Counted from the first letter of the stretch, positions 6,986-15,673 are shown. The stretch: 26,379 bases of DNA from Tubiluchus corallicola (GCA_030141605.1 JAQGDQ010002467.1:1-26379); one strand, 5' to 3'. Program-made: numbers and translations. Notes: a model not told the origin generated them from the letters alone.

Positions 6986-9900
6986 ATGAAGCAATTAAAC
7001 TCAAAAAAATTTCTGCTAATCTATGTTTGTGTTGTATTCTTCTCAATAAGTATCTCTGCACAAATAACGATTACTGGAGTAGTGAAAGACAAAAACGGAT
7101 CATTGCCGGGAGTAAATGTTATTGCAAAAGGAACATCTATTGGAACTATTACTTCTATCGAAGGGAACTATGAACTAACTGTACCTGACGAAACAACTAC
7201 GCTTGTCTATTCCTTTATTGGTCTGCAAACTTTAGAAGAGCCTATAAATGGAAGAACCAACATTAATATTACAATGAGTGGTGAGGATGTAGAGTTAGGA
7301 GAAGTGGTTGTAACAGCCTTAGGTATTAAAAAGGACGCAAAGGCTTTGGCTTATTCAACAGTACAAGTGGGTGGAGATGATATTGCAATCGTTAGAGATG
7401 CCAACCCTATAAATAATCTATCTGGACGAACAGCAGGTGTAGTAGTAAACCCTTCGGGTAGCGGTGCAGGAGGTTCAAGTAGGGTTACCATTCGTGGTAA
7501 TAGTTTTTTGAGCGGGAACAATCAACCTCTCTATGTAATAGATGGAGTACCTATGGACAACTTGGGGGAGGATACGGATGCTGGTCGCTGGGGGGGCGAA
7601 ATATTAGACTATGGAAACGGACTTTCTGATATTAACCCAGACGATATAGAATCTATATCTGTGCTTAAAGGACCTGCTGCCTCAGCTCTTTATGGATCAC
7701 GAGCAGGTAGTGGCGTAGTGATGATAACCACAAAAAGCGGTGTTGCCAAAGATAGATTGGGAATAGATGTTTATTCCAGTACCCAATTAGATGTTGTAAG
7801 ACCCTACTTAGAAATGCAAAATGAATATGGACAAGGTTCGGATGGAGTATTCGACCCAAATTCACAATTTAGCTGGGGTGCTCCTTTAGATGGCCATTTA
7901 GTAACCGACTGGACAGGTGAAAGCAATCCTTATGCTGCAAGGGATAATGACATTAGAGATTATCTGCAAATGGGCATAAATACTACCAATACAGTGAGTT
8001 TCACCAATGTTACGGACAAAGCTAATATAAGAGCATCTGTTGCCTACAATGAAATAAAGGGGACTGTTCCCACCAACAATTTGAAGAAACTTACTTCTTC
8101 TTTTCGTACAGAAACCCAACACAATCAAAACATAACTTCAGAGTTTAAAATTAATTATACCAATAGCAAGGGTGAAAATAGACCTAAATTAGGAGGAGAC
8201 CCTGATAACCCTTATCGTAACTATATTATGATGCCACGTAGTATTAGTTATTCAGACCTTGAGACAAACGTAAGAAACCCAGAGCCTGACTATAGCCCTA
8301 TGGCGTGGACAAATATAGGAAGAGGAGGATCTGTATATAATCCTTATTTTACAACAACTTATAATACAAACGAAGACGAAAGACACAGAGCAAATGGTTA
8401 TGGGAAATTGAAATTTGAACTTAACGACTGGCTTTCAGTTTATACAAAATACGGGATTGACTTTTATTCTTTTCGCACACAAAAACAATTAGGAACAGGT
8501 GTTACTTATTGGGAATCTAACATTGACTTATCACAAACACAGTCTATAGAGTCTAATTTCGAAAATTTATTGAGAATAAGCAACGACAATAAGCCAGAAG
8601 CAGAACTATCTTATGGGGTAAGTGCTGGAAGCAATTTGATGAACCAAAATTCTAATAGACAGTCTGCAAATGGAAGAAATTTTATTATCCCTGATTTTTA
8701 CTCTATTAACAACACTAAACAAGAAGACCAAACAGCTTCTCAAAGTACATATAATAAGTCGATAAATTCTGTTTTTGGAATACTTGACCTTGCTTATGCA
8801 AACACTTTATTTATGGAAGCTACATTTAGAAACGACTGGTCATCTACATTGCCAAAGGAAAACAGGTCTTACTTTTATCCTTCTATTGGACTAAGCTGGG
8901 TTGTTAATCAAACTTTTGATTTACCAAGCGTAATTAGTTTTGCAAAAATTAGAACTTCATTTGCCGAAGTAGGAAACGACACTGATCCTTATCAGTTAGC
9001 TGAAACATATGGTATGGATGCTAATGGAAATGCAATTCCCCCAGATACCAAGTTCAACGAAGATATAAAATCAGAAAGGTTGCAATCAGTAGAATTAGGG
9101 GCTGATATTAAAATGTTTGTTAATAGATTAGGTATAGATTTCACTTATTATAACAATAGTGCGATAGACCAAATAATAAAACTGCCTGTAGACCCTTCTT
9201 TAGAAGGCTATAAATATAAAATGATTAATGCAGGAAATATTACTAATAAGGGTTACGAATTAGTTTTATATGGCGATATAATTAAAAATAACAGATTTAA
9301 CTTGGGAATGAGCTTTAATTGGGCGAAGAATATAAATGAAATAGTTGAATTGCACCCTGAAGTAGACCAATATATGCTTAATGACTTTGGAAGTGTTCAG
9401 GTAGTAGCAGAAGAAGGCGGGGCTTTTGGTGATATGTATGGCTATACATTTAAAAGGGATGAGCAAGGAAACTTAATATTAAATGATGACGGTTTATTTC
9501 AACAAAGCGATGAAAGAGTTAAAGTAGGGAATATATTGCCTGATTGGACTGCGGGGCTTTCTATAAATTTTTCATACAACAATGAGAAAATCGGACAATT
9601 TAGGCTTAACGTATTATTTGATATGCAAAAAGGAGGTGATATTTACTCAACAACACAAGCAACTGCAGCTAGTTATGGAACAAGTGCAATTACTGCAGAA
9701 AATGGCAGACAAGATTATACAATTACAGGAGTTGATGCTAATGGAAACCCTGTTACTTCTACCGTATCAGCTCAAGCATATTGGTCAACAATGTCTGGGA
9801 TAAGTAGCGAATGGATTTACGATGCTACAGAAATTAACCTCAGAGAAATAACACTTTCATATGTTGTTCCTAAAAGCTTTTTAACAGATTTTGCCAATAA

Positions 9901-10072
9901 TGCCTTTAAAGATGTAGTTCTTAGTTTTGTAGCAAGAAATATTGCCACATTTGGAAGCAACCTTAATGGAGTGCCTCCTTCAACTTATACTACTTCAAAT
10001 GCACAAGGAGTAGAATCGTTCCCAAGTCCAAGAACTTGCACTTTAGGATTTAACGCCAGATTTAGTTTTTAA
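6986..10072 (+). CDS. SusC/RagA-type TonB-dependent outer-membrane transporter
   Basis: A 1028-residue outer-membrane importer that works with the SusD-like protein encoded next to it. A signal peptide ends near SISISAQ. A carboxypeptidase-regulatory-like domain spans about residues 26-105 (ITGVVKDKNGSLPGVNV, GTITSIEGNYEL). Then come the region GEVVVTALGIKK and the plug domain (NNLSGRTAGVVV, SRVTIRGNSF, PLYVIDGVPMDN, ISVLKGPAASALYG, GSGVVMITTKSG). The long C-terminal barrel ends in the aromatic FNARFSF expected for BAM-assembled barrels. Length is normal and the frame is intact. No sigma/anti-sigma or SusR-type regulator gene is present nearby. The substrate cannot be read from the sequence; the neighbours suggest an oligosaccharide or glycopeptide. 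Confidence 0.95.
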   Translation: MKQLNSKKFLLIYVCVVFFSISISAQITITGVVKDKNGSLPGVNVIAKGTSIGTITSIEGNYELTVPDETTTLVYSFIGLQTLEEPINGRTNINITMSGEDVELGEVVVTALGIKKDAKALAYSTVQVGGDDIAIVRDANPINNLSGRTAGVVVNPSGSGAGGSSRVTIRGNSFLSGNNQPLYVIDGVPMDNLGEDTDAGRWGGEILDYGNGLSDINPDDIESISVLKGPAASALYGSRAGSGVVMITTKSGVAKDRLGIDVYSSTQLDVVRPYLEMQNEYGQGSDGVFDPNSQFSWGAPLDGHLVTDWTGESNPYAARDNDIRDYLQMGINTTNTVSFTNVTDKANIRASVAYNEIKGTVPTNNLKKLTSSFRTETQHNQNITSEFKINYTNSKGENRPKLGGDPDNPYRNYIMMPRSISYSDLETNVRNPEPDYSPMAWTNIGRGGSVYNPYFTTTYNTNEDERHRANGYGKLKFELNDWLSVYTKYGIDFYSFRTQKQLGTGVTYWESNIDLSQTQSIESNFENLLRISNDNKPEAELSYGVSAGSNLMNQNSNRQSANGRNFIIPDFYSINNTKQEDQTASQSTYNKSINSVFGILDLAYANTLFMEATFRNDWSSTLPKENRSYFYPSIGLSWVVNQTFDLPSVISFAKIRTSFAEVGNDTDPYQLAETYGMDANGNAIPPDTKFNEDIKSERLQSVELGADIKMFVNRLGIDFTYYNNSAIDQIIKLPVDPSLEGYKYKMINAGNITNKGYELVLYGDIIKNNRFNLGMSFNWAKNINEIVELHPEVDQYMLNDFGSVQVVAEEGGAFGDMYGYTFKRDEQGNLILNDDGLFQQSDERVKVGNILPDWTAGLSINFSYNNEKIGQFRLNVLFDMQKGGDIYSTTQATAASYGTSAITAENGRQDYTITGVDANGNPVTSTVSAQAYWSTMSGISSEWIYDATEINLREITLSYVVPKSFLTDFANNAFKDVVLSFVARNIATFGSNLNGVPPSTYTTSNAQGVESFPSPRTCTLGFNARFSF

Positions 10073-10092
10073 TTAATTAAATAGCAGAAATT

Positions 10093-11637
10093 ATGAAAAA
10101 ATATATATTATTATTTACAACATTTTTATTCTTAACTTTTTGCAATAACTTCGATGAGTTAAATATAAACCCTAACGACCCAAGTAGTGATGATATACCT
10201 CCTCGTCGTATATTGGGTAGGATATTAAAACAATCTACGCTTACTTTTCATCTCCATCAGCGAATACATAATTTGTATGCAGACCAGTTTTCTCAATATT
10301 ATATGGCTCCTCGCTATTCTACTTATGAATACCGTTCAATAGACAGCTGGATCACAGATTATTGGAACGAACATTATGGATGGTTCCACAATTTAGGTAA
10401 ATTGCTGGAAGAACCAGAAACAGGTAATTTCACAATCAACGATAAGCAATTAGTTCGTATATGGCGAGTATGGATAACACATAGGGCTGTAGATTTAATG
10501 GGAGATATTCCCTACTTTAACAACGAGGGGGTATATGATTCGGAAGAAAATATCTATAAAGATATGCTGGATGAGTTGGAAGATGCAGCTTCAATGTTTG
10601 ATGATCAGAAGGATATATACACAGACCAATTTACTCTAAAATATGACAATGTTAATTTATGGAAAAAATTTGCAAATTCCTTAAGATTAAGATTGGCAAT
10701 GAGACTGACAAACGTAGACTCAGATCTAGCAAAAAATCACGCAGAAGGAGCAGTAAAAGGTGGTGTACTTGAGCTTAATGAAGAAACACCCTATATGCCT
10801 CCCTCAGGTGTGTGGGGAGAAGGGTATAGCTATTATATGTACCTTGGGTGGGGAGGTAACGGATTGGTTTTGAGTAAAAATGCAGACGACATAATGCAAG
10901 GTATTGGAGGGATTGGATTTAATAAAAATGATGTAGACAGTGTGAAATATGGAAAATACCCTGAGGTGATAGACCCAAGAGCCACCATAATATTTAATTC
11001 AACTTCTAAATATAGTGACATAGAAGAAGAACTAAAATATAGATCTATATGGAGCAGCGTTCCTATGGGATTATCTGTTGAAGATAAAAACTCTCTTGAA
11101 TATCAAGATCACAACAACTCTCGTATAAATAAAACATTGCAAAATCCTAACAGAGACTTTACAGTAATGCCCGTTGCAGAGGTATGGTTTTTGAGGGCAG
11201 AGGGAGCAACATATGGCTGGGATATGGATGTTAGCACGAAAGATGCCTATGAAAAGGGGGTGAAAACTTCTTTTGAGTATTGGGGATTAGAAGAAAGTTT
11301 GGCAAATACTTATCTTGCTTCTAAAGAACAAAATAACTATAATATTTCTGCAAATTGGGAGGATGTCAACGGCGGAGGAGCCTTAGAAAAAATTATCACT
11401 CAAAAATATATTGGAGGATATCCTGACAATAGCTTCGAAGCTTGGGCTGACCTAAGAAGATTAGAGTTGCCCGAAATGGATTTTGGCAGCCAGTTCAATA
11501 CTAGTGTTCCTGCTGGCAAGGTGATACAGAGAGTAAGGTACCCTTCAGTTCAAGCTATTCTCAATGCGGAAAATTATAGCCAAGTATCTGCGAATGATAA
11601 TGAAGGTAGAAAGCATTGGTGGTCAAAACAAGACTAA
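10093..11637 (+). CDS. SusD-like nutrient-binding outer-membrane lipoprotein (SusD_2 type)
   Basis: A 514-residue partner of SusC, starting 20 bases after it. The beginning of the mature protein (CNNFDELNINPNDP), the helix region with LYADQFSQYYMAP, DLMGDIPYFN, WKKFANSLRLRLAMRLTN, FTVMPVAEVWFLRAEGA and ITQKYIGGYPDNSFEAWADLRR are hallmarks of the SusD_2/RagB family. The protein should cap the SusC pore and bind the ligand at the cell surface. The putative lipidated Cys17 is preceded by Phe (LTFC), which fits the usual lipobox poorly, so lipidation needs checking. A perfect stem-loop follows the stop codon. Confidence 0.93.
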   Translation: MKKYILLFTTFLFLTFCNNFDELNINPNDPSSDDIPPRRILGRILKQSTLTFHLHQRIHNLYADQFSQYYMAPRYSTYEYRSIDSWITDYWNEHYGWFHNLGKLLEEPETGNFTINDKQLVRIWRVWITHRAVDLMGDIPYFNNEGVYDSEENIYKDMLDELEDAASMFDDQKDIYTDQFTLKYDNVNLWKKFANSLRLRLAMRLTNVDSDLAKNHAEGAVKGGVLELNEETPYMPPSGVWGEGYSYYMYLGWGGNGLVLSKNADDIMQGIGGIGFNKNDVDSVKYGKYPEVIDPRATIIFNSTSKYSDIEEELKYRSIWSSVPMGLSVEDKNSLEYQDHNNSRINKTLQNPNRDFTVMPVAEVWFLRAEGATYGWDMDVSTKDAYEKGVKTSFEYWGLEESLANTYLASKEQNNYNISANWEDVNGGGALEKIITQKYIGGYPDNSFEAWADLRRLELPEMDFGSQFNTSVPAGKVIQRVRYPSVQAILNAENYSQVSANDNEGRKHWWSKQD

Positions 11638-11663
11638 TAGATAAAGTTAAGTAACATTATTTT

Positions 11664-11691
11664 AATATGCCCGTTCTTGAACGGGCATATT
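11664..11691 (+). terminator. Stem-loop between SusD and the GHL10 gene
   Basis: AATATGCCCGTTC (11664-11676) pairs perfectly with 11679-11691 across a 2-base gap, and TT follows. The T-run is short, so it may be a partial terminator or an mRNA 3'-end stabiliser rather than a full stop. Confidence 0.6.
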
Positions 11692-11734
11692 TTAAAAATA
11701 GAGTATAACAAATTAATTTTACAAGAAATAAGAT

Positions 11735-12829
11735 ATGAGATTTATTGTAGCGTTTATTGTTCTGGTAGTGGCTGCATCTTGTTGCCATAAAACAAAACAA
11801 TGCGAAAAGAAAATGTCGGAAGAATTTAAGTATTATGTATGGCATACTATGTCGGGCGATATAGAAAAAAGAAGTGAAAAATCGCAAATAGATTCTTTGT
11901 TGAGTGAGGTAAAGAATGCAGGGCTGAATGGTATATTTGTAAATGGAACTGTAGAAGATGTGGAAAAGATAGCAGCAAGGGCAAAACATTACAATATTGA
12001 AGTGCATGCCTGGGTTTGGACATTGAACAGACCGGGAGACGCTACTGCTATGAAACACCCTGAGTGGTACTCAGTAAATAGAAATGGACAAAACTCCTTA
12101 GAGTACAATCCTTATGTAGACTACTACCAATGGCTTTCTCCATTTCACCCAGAAGCAAGGGAATATATCAAAAAAAATATGGAGAGCTATGCTAAAATAG
12201 AAGGGCTTACCTCTGTACATTTAGACTATGTAAGGTTTTGTGACGTTATTTTACCAGTTGGCTTGCAGCCCAAATACAATTTAACCCAAAATTATGAAAT
12301 GCCCGAATATGATTATGGATACCATCCCATCGCAAGAGAAGGATATAAAAAAATGTTTGGAATAGACCCAATGGATATGAAAAGTCCTTCTACAAGTAGC
12401 GAGTGGCGACAATATAGGTTAAATGCTGTTACTTCGCTGGTAAATGAAATAGCAACCGTTGTACATAGCCATAATAAAAAGCTGACTGCAGCAGTATTTC
12501 CTTTTCCCGAAATGTCGCGTAGCATGGTAAGGCAAGAGTGGAGCTATTGGAACTTGGATGGTGTACTGCCAATGCTGTATAACAATTTTTATAATAAAGA
12601 CATTCCTTGGATAGGTTTTTGCGTAAAACAAGGCGTACGAGACATAAATAACAGGTTTCCTATATATAGCGGAGTATTCCTTCCTGAACTTACTCCAAAG
12701 GAGCTAAAAGACGCAATAATTACTTCCAAAGAAAATGGAGCCAAAGGTATTTCTCTTTTTTCTTTAAGTGCATTGAAACAAGAGCACATAGAAATTTTAA
12801 AAGCAATGAAAAAGGAAATAAACAAATAG
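11735..12829 (+). CDS. GHL10-family (DUF187) glycosidase-like lipoprotein
   Basis: A 364-residue predicted lipoprotein; the signal ends in VVAASC, with Cys16 as the probable lipidation site. The rest is one TIM-barrel domain of the glycosyl-hydrolase-like 10 family. Landmarks are VKNAGLNGIFVNG, AKHYNIEVHAWVWTLN, a Trp-Tyr-rich stretch YYQWLSPFHPEAREYI, TSVHLDYVRF, NKKLTAAVFPFPE, WNLDGVLPMLYNNFY and a C-terminal GISLFSLSAL. A characterised relative, E. coli DigH (YddW), cuts peptide-free peptidoglycan glycan strands. The gene follows SusD by 97 bases, across a stem-loop, on the same strand. Its substrate here is inferred from context only. Confidence 0.85.
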   Translation: MRFIVAFIVLVVAASCCHKTKQCEKKMSEEFKYYVWHTMSGDIEKRSEKSQIDSLLSEVKNAGLNGIFVNGTVEDVEKIAARAKHYNIEVHAWVWTLNRPGDATAMKHPEWYSVNRNGQNSLEYNPYVDYYQWLSPFHPEAREYIKKNMESYAKIEGLTSVHLDYVRFCDVILPVGLQPKYNLTQNYEMPEYDYGYHPIAREGYKKMFGIDPMDMKSPSTSSEWRQYRLNAVTSLVNEIATVVHSHNKKLTAAVFPFPEMSRSMVRQEWSYWNLDGVLPMLYNNFYNKDIPWIGFCVKQGVRDINNRFPIYSGVFLPELTPKELKDAIITSKENGAKGISLFSLSALKQEHIEILKAMKKEINK

Positions 12830-12960
12830 CAACAGAAAGACAACACACAATCTTAGAAACTAATAAATACTATCTTTTATTAGCGAATACTATACACCTT
12901 TACAACAGAGAATTACTAACTGTAAAGAATAGTTAATACTTTGAAAGACACATAAGAGAA

Positions 12961-12983
12961 AAATTACTACACCCAAGTAATTT
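12961..12983. terminator. Possible stem-loop between convergent GHL10 and DUF1460 genes
   Basis: AAATTACT (12961-12968) pairs with AGTAATTT (12976-12983) around a 7-base loop. It is AT-rich and short, but lies between two convergent genes with no other terminator visible. Confidence 0.3.
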
Positions 12984-13029
12984 GAGATAAGCTATATGCT
13001 ATAATTTTAATAAGAACAGTTACTTAAAC

Positions 13030-13890
13030 TTATAAAACAGCCCTTAGCACCCTTATCCCTGTTTGCGTTTTATGACTTTTCAAATAATCAACCAAAGGTT
13101 TAGCAGAAATTACCACCTTATCATATGTAGAAGATGCATGCAATAAATGCAGCCTGTCGCCCTGGTGCAAAGCAAACCCCACATGAGTTATATCCAATCC
13201 CTTTATAGAAGTAGTAATAGCAATAATATCTCCATCTTGTATCTTGCTTTCTACCTTATCTATTTCCTCCTGAGGGATATAATAACGCTCATACTCATTT
13301 ATTTTTTCCTCTTGCTTCTTTATTTTCTCTAGTTTTTTCACATCTTTTAATGGCACGTATTTATGTTTATTTTTTGACATATAAAAAATGGGGGCTTCCC
13401 ACTTGTCCCCTCCCAAAGCCTTTGTAACCTCTCTTACAAAGCCTTTTTGTTCATTGTCATAAATCCAATCTGAAAAATAATGCAGCCGAGATGGATAACC
13501 ATCCAAAACCCCTCCCCTATATCTTATTTTTTTCAAATTCTCTAAAAAAACGTGGAAATCTATATTTTGTTTTTGTAGGCCTGCAGAAATCGCTAAAACC
13601 ATCTCTGTATAAGTAACACAATCTACCGCCCTAAAATCTGCAATAACCTTTTCCTCACCTACGCTCTTCTCCCCCATTTTCCGATAAGAAGCATATAAGA
13701 AGCATTGAGCAATATCTATTATTTTATTTCTCCCTCTCATTTGCTCTAAAATAGAACTGAAAATAACTGAATCCATCTTTGTATACACATACTTTTCTTT
13801 TAGTAAAAATTCTTTATTCTGCCCTTGATTATTGTTGCTAAGTCCGATAACGACTATTAGCAATAAAAATATTTTTAAAAAAGAGTTCAT
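13030..13890 (-). CDS. DUF1460 NlpC/P60-like N-acetylmuramoyl-L-alanine amidase
   Basis: A 286-residue exported enzyme. The N-terminus is hydrophobic (FLLLIVVIGLS) with probable cleavage near NNQGQ. The catalytic Cys is in AVDCVTY (Cys91) and the catalytic His in DITHVGFAL (His236). The family segments IRYRGGVLDGYPSRLHYFSDWI, QDGDIIAITTSIKGLD and a C-terminal GIRVLRA are present. A characterised member, AmiA of Bacteroides uniformis, removes the stem peptide from GlcNAc-1,6-anhydroMurNAc-peptide. Length and motifs look complete. A Lys/Glu-rich stretch at about 180-215 is an insertion of uncertain meaning. It converges on the GHL10 gene 200 bases away, so the two enzymes may serve the same substrate. 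Confidence 0.85.
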   Translation of the reverse strand: MNSFLKIFLLLIVVIGLSNNNQGQNKEFLLKEKYVYTKMDSVIFSSILEQMRGRNKIIDIAQCFLYASYRKMGEKSVGEEKVIADFRAVDCVTYTEMVLAISAGLQKQNIDFHVFLENLKKIRYRGGVLDGYPSRLHYFSDWIYDNEQKGFVREVTKALGGDKWEAPIFYMSKNKHKYVPLKDVKKLEKIKKQEEKINEYERYYIPQEEIDKVESKIQDGDIIAITTSIKGLDITHVGFALHQGDRLHLLHASSTYDKVVISAKPLVDYLKSHKTQTGIRVLRAVL

Positions 13891-14025
13891 ATTTCTATCT
13901 ACTTATTATAAAAAAAGACTTATCTTTTGTATTGATTAAATATAAATATATATTTTTACACACCGAATATTAGTATTTAACGTTAAAAAAATATCTCCTA
14001 TCCTAAATCTTGCCATAACAAAAAT

Positions 14026-14067
14026 CACATTAAACTTTTACCAATATAAGAAATAAAATTTAATGTG
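14026..14067 (+). promoter_or_regulatory. Inverted repeat directly before a start codon
   Basis: CACATTAAA (14026-14034) and TTTAATGTG (14059-14067) are exact reverse complements 24 bases apart, ending 2 bases before the ATG at 14070. It could be an operator or a hairpin that limits ribosome access. Confidence 0.4.
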
Positions 14068-14069
14068 TT

Positions 14070-14498
14070 ATGTTACAAGAAGAATTAGAACTAAACCAAG
14101 ATAGAGAAATGTTGCGAAATGAGGCTATTAGCAATAAAATAAATCAAATGAAAAGAAATATTAGCCAGAAAGATGATAAGATATACAAGTTAAAATCCTC
14201 CAACTACATTCTTTACACATTGCTCTTTATCATAATTTTGGGTATTATTGCCAATTATCTTGGCTTTTTCAACAACACTGCACTTTCGAATGATGATATC
14301 CTCAATAAAGAATTTGTAAAACTTCAACCCACCAAAGGCAGTGAAACTAGTTATTTTATTTTTGGAAAAGTCAGTTCCTACAAAGATGCTCTTGCATTTC
14401 AAGAAAAAATACGACAAATGGAAATAGAAGTTCCATACCTTATCGTTTCAAACAAAGGAGAAGATATTTTCATAAAAAAAATAGACAATACTCAATAA
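14070..14498 (+). CDS. Small single-pass membrane protein with coiled coil; possible SPOR-like C-terminus
   Basis: A 142-residue protein I cannot assign firmly. Residues 1-45 are highly charged and helical (probable coiled coil, cytoplasmic). Residues 46-64 form one membrane helix (YILYTLLFIIILGIIANYL), and residues 80-139 form a small alpha/beta-like domain outside. That domain reads SYFIFGKVSSYKDALAFQEK then IEVPYLIV, which recalls SPOR domains that bind denuded peptidoglycan, but key positions are not clear enough for a firm call. It stands alone between divergent DUF1460 and convergent lpxH-like genes. An inverted repeat ends 2 bases before its ATG. Confidence 0.6.
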   Translation: MLQEELELNQDREMLRNEAISNKINQMKRNISQKDDKIYKLKSSNYILYTLLFIIILGIIANYLGFFNNTALSNDDILNKEFVKLQPTKGSETSYFIFGKVSSYKDALAFQEKIRQMEIEVPYLIVSNKGEDIFIKKIDNTQ

Positions 14499-14558
14499 AA
14501 ATAATCTTTTATTTTTGGCGATAATTCATTGCCAAAATAAGCTAGCTTATATTAAACA

Positions 14559-14596
14559 TAGGTAATTATATACAAATATATTATTACCTAAATTTT
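14559..14596 (+). terminator. Probable terminator after the coiled-coil membrane protein gene
   Basis: TAGGTAAT (14559-14566) pairs with ATTACCTA (14583-14590). After one T-T mismatch, five more pairs close a 4-base loop CAAA (14573-14576), and AATTTTTT follows. Another, imperfect stem (about 14509-14519 with 14531-14540) lies between it and the stop codon. Confidence 0.5.
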
Positions 14597-14630
14597 TTAA
14601 TTACAGGTTCTTGTTTTATAGGTATTTAAT

Positions 14631-15380
14631 TTAAGGCTTATATGTTTTAAGCAAAAAAATTTCTCCATCAAATACTCCATAGGTATTCTGCACTATCCAA
14701 TCCCCCAAATTTACAAAAACAGATGAATCCGAGATATTAACATTGATAGCAAGATGTCTATGCCCAAAAACAAAATAGTCATAATGCTCCTTCTCCAACA
14801 ACTCTTTAGCAAACATATACAACCATTCTTTTTCAATACTACTGTGCAAAGGAATTGTCAATCCATGCATTTTTCTTCTACTCGACGACCACTTGTGTGC
14901 GAACCAAATACCTACATTAGGATGAAAGCCTTTGAATATCCATTGTGCTATTTTGTTGGTAAATACTTTACGTAAAAGTTTATATCCTGTGTCAAATTTA
15001 CTAAGACCATCCCCGTGAGCAAGATAAAACTTTTTGCCTAACAAGTTTGCTACCACTGGTTGTCTGTGTATAATTACCCCTATTTCCTTAGGAAGATAAT
15101 CAAAAGCCCAAAGATCGTGATTGCCCGTAAAAAAATGAACAGGAATACCACTGTCTGTTATCTCACATATTTTGCCAAGGAGTCGGGTAAAACCTTTGGG
15201 TATAACTGTCTTATATTCAAACCAAAAATCAAAAATATCGCCCAACAAATATATTTCTTTAGCATCTTCTTTAATGGTATCTAACCAACCGACAAACAAC
15301 TTTTCTCTTTCTCTATTGTTGTTGAATGCCTTGCAACCAAGATGCACATCAGATGCAAAATATATTTTGGAACGTTCCAT
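14631..15380 (-). CDS. lpxH: UDP-2,3-diacylglucosamine hydrolase-like metallophosphoesterase (LpxH family)
   Basis: A 249-residue calcineurin-type phosphoesterase, expected to split UDP-2,3-diacylglucosamine to lipid X in lipid A synthesis at the inner membrane. The metal-binding motifs are all present: SDVHLGC near the N-terminus, LLGDIFDFWFEY, FTGNHDLW, LAHGDG and FVFGHRHLAI. The W...FHP.VG and KWSSSRR segments match Bacteroidota members. The frame can begin with TTG at 15389, but the ATG at 15380 sits a normal distance after a -7 box (15404-15411), so I chose it. LpxH/YbbF-like proteins form several subgroups, so exact substrate is inferred. Confidence 0.85.
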   Translation of the reverse strand: MERSKIYFASDVHLGCKAFNNNREREKLFVGWLDTIKEDAKEIYLLGDIFDFWFEYKTVIPKGFTRLLGKICEITDSGIPVHFFTGNHDLWAFDYLPKEIGVIIHRQPVVANLLGKKFYLAHGDGLSKFDTGYKLLRKVFTNKIAQWIFKGFHPNVGIWFAHKWSSSRRKMHGLTIPLHSSIEKEWLYMFAKELLEKEHYDYFVFGHRHLAINVNISDSSVFVNLGDWIVQNTYGVFDGEIFLLKTYKP

Positions 15381-15403
15381 TTTAACCAACGACTAAATTT
15401 TTA

Positions 15404-15411
15404 CAAAGTTA
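15404..15411 (-). promoter_or_regulatory. -7 promoter box for the lpxH-like gene
   Basis: The minus strand reads TAACTTTG, an exact TAnnTTTG match. It places the transcript start near 15397, which favours the ATG at 15380 over the TTG at 15389. No clear -33 TTTG is seen. Confidence 0.45.
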
Positions 15412-15647
15412 CAGTATTTTATAAACTAATATTGTTTTTAACATTTATATCTAATATTAAAATGTAAAACGTATGTTTAGCCTTTTATGGAAAAAAATAA
15501 TAGAATAAAATACCTATTATCTTTACAAACTAAGGAGCAACTTATAGTGGTAAAAGAAAAACAATTTGTATTTTTTATGCCTCTCTGCTTTCTTACACTT
15601 ATAATAGAAATAGTCTGTTTAAAAAACTTCCTGACAATATAAAAAAA
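15412..15647. other. Intergenic stretch between lpxH-like and glutamine synthetase genes
   Basis: Together with the flanking promoter and terminator, about 320 bases lie between the genes. The stretch is AT-rich with many homopolymer runs. A 66-codon minus-strand frame here is low-complexity and crosses the terminator, so I do not call it. Confidence 0.5.
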
Positions 15648-15673
15648 CAAGGACAGGTAGCTACCTGTCCTTG
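15641..15673 (-). terminator. Intrinsic terminator of glutamine synthetase III
   Basis: Bases 15648-15673 form a perfect 26-base palindrome (13-bp arms, GGACAGGTAG core). On the minus strand it is followed by seven T (plus-strand A run 15641-15647), just beyond the stop codon of the gene ending at 15705. Confidence 0.88.

Noticed and set aside
11657-12058. 133-residue minus-strand reading frame
   Set aside because: Antisense to the start of the GHL10 gene and the stem-loop before it; Cys/Phe/Tyr-rich low-complexity product.
14008-14035. dif-like site (arms around GCCATAA and ATTAAA with a 6-base centre)
   Set aside because: Only about half of each arm matches the E. coli dif pattern; not enough in AT-rich DNA.
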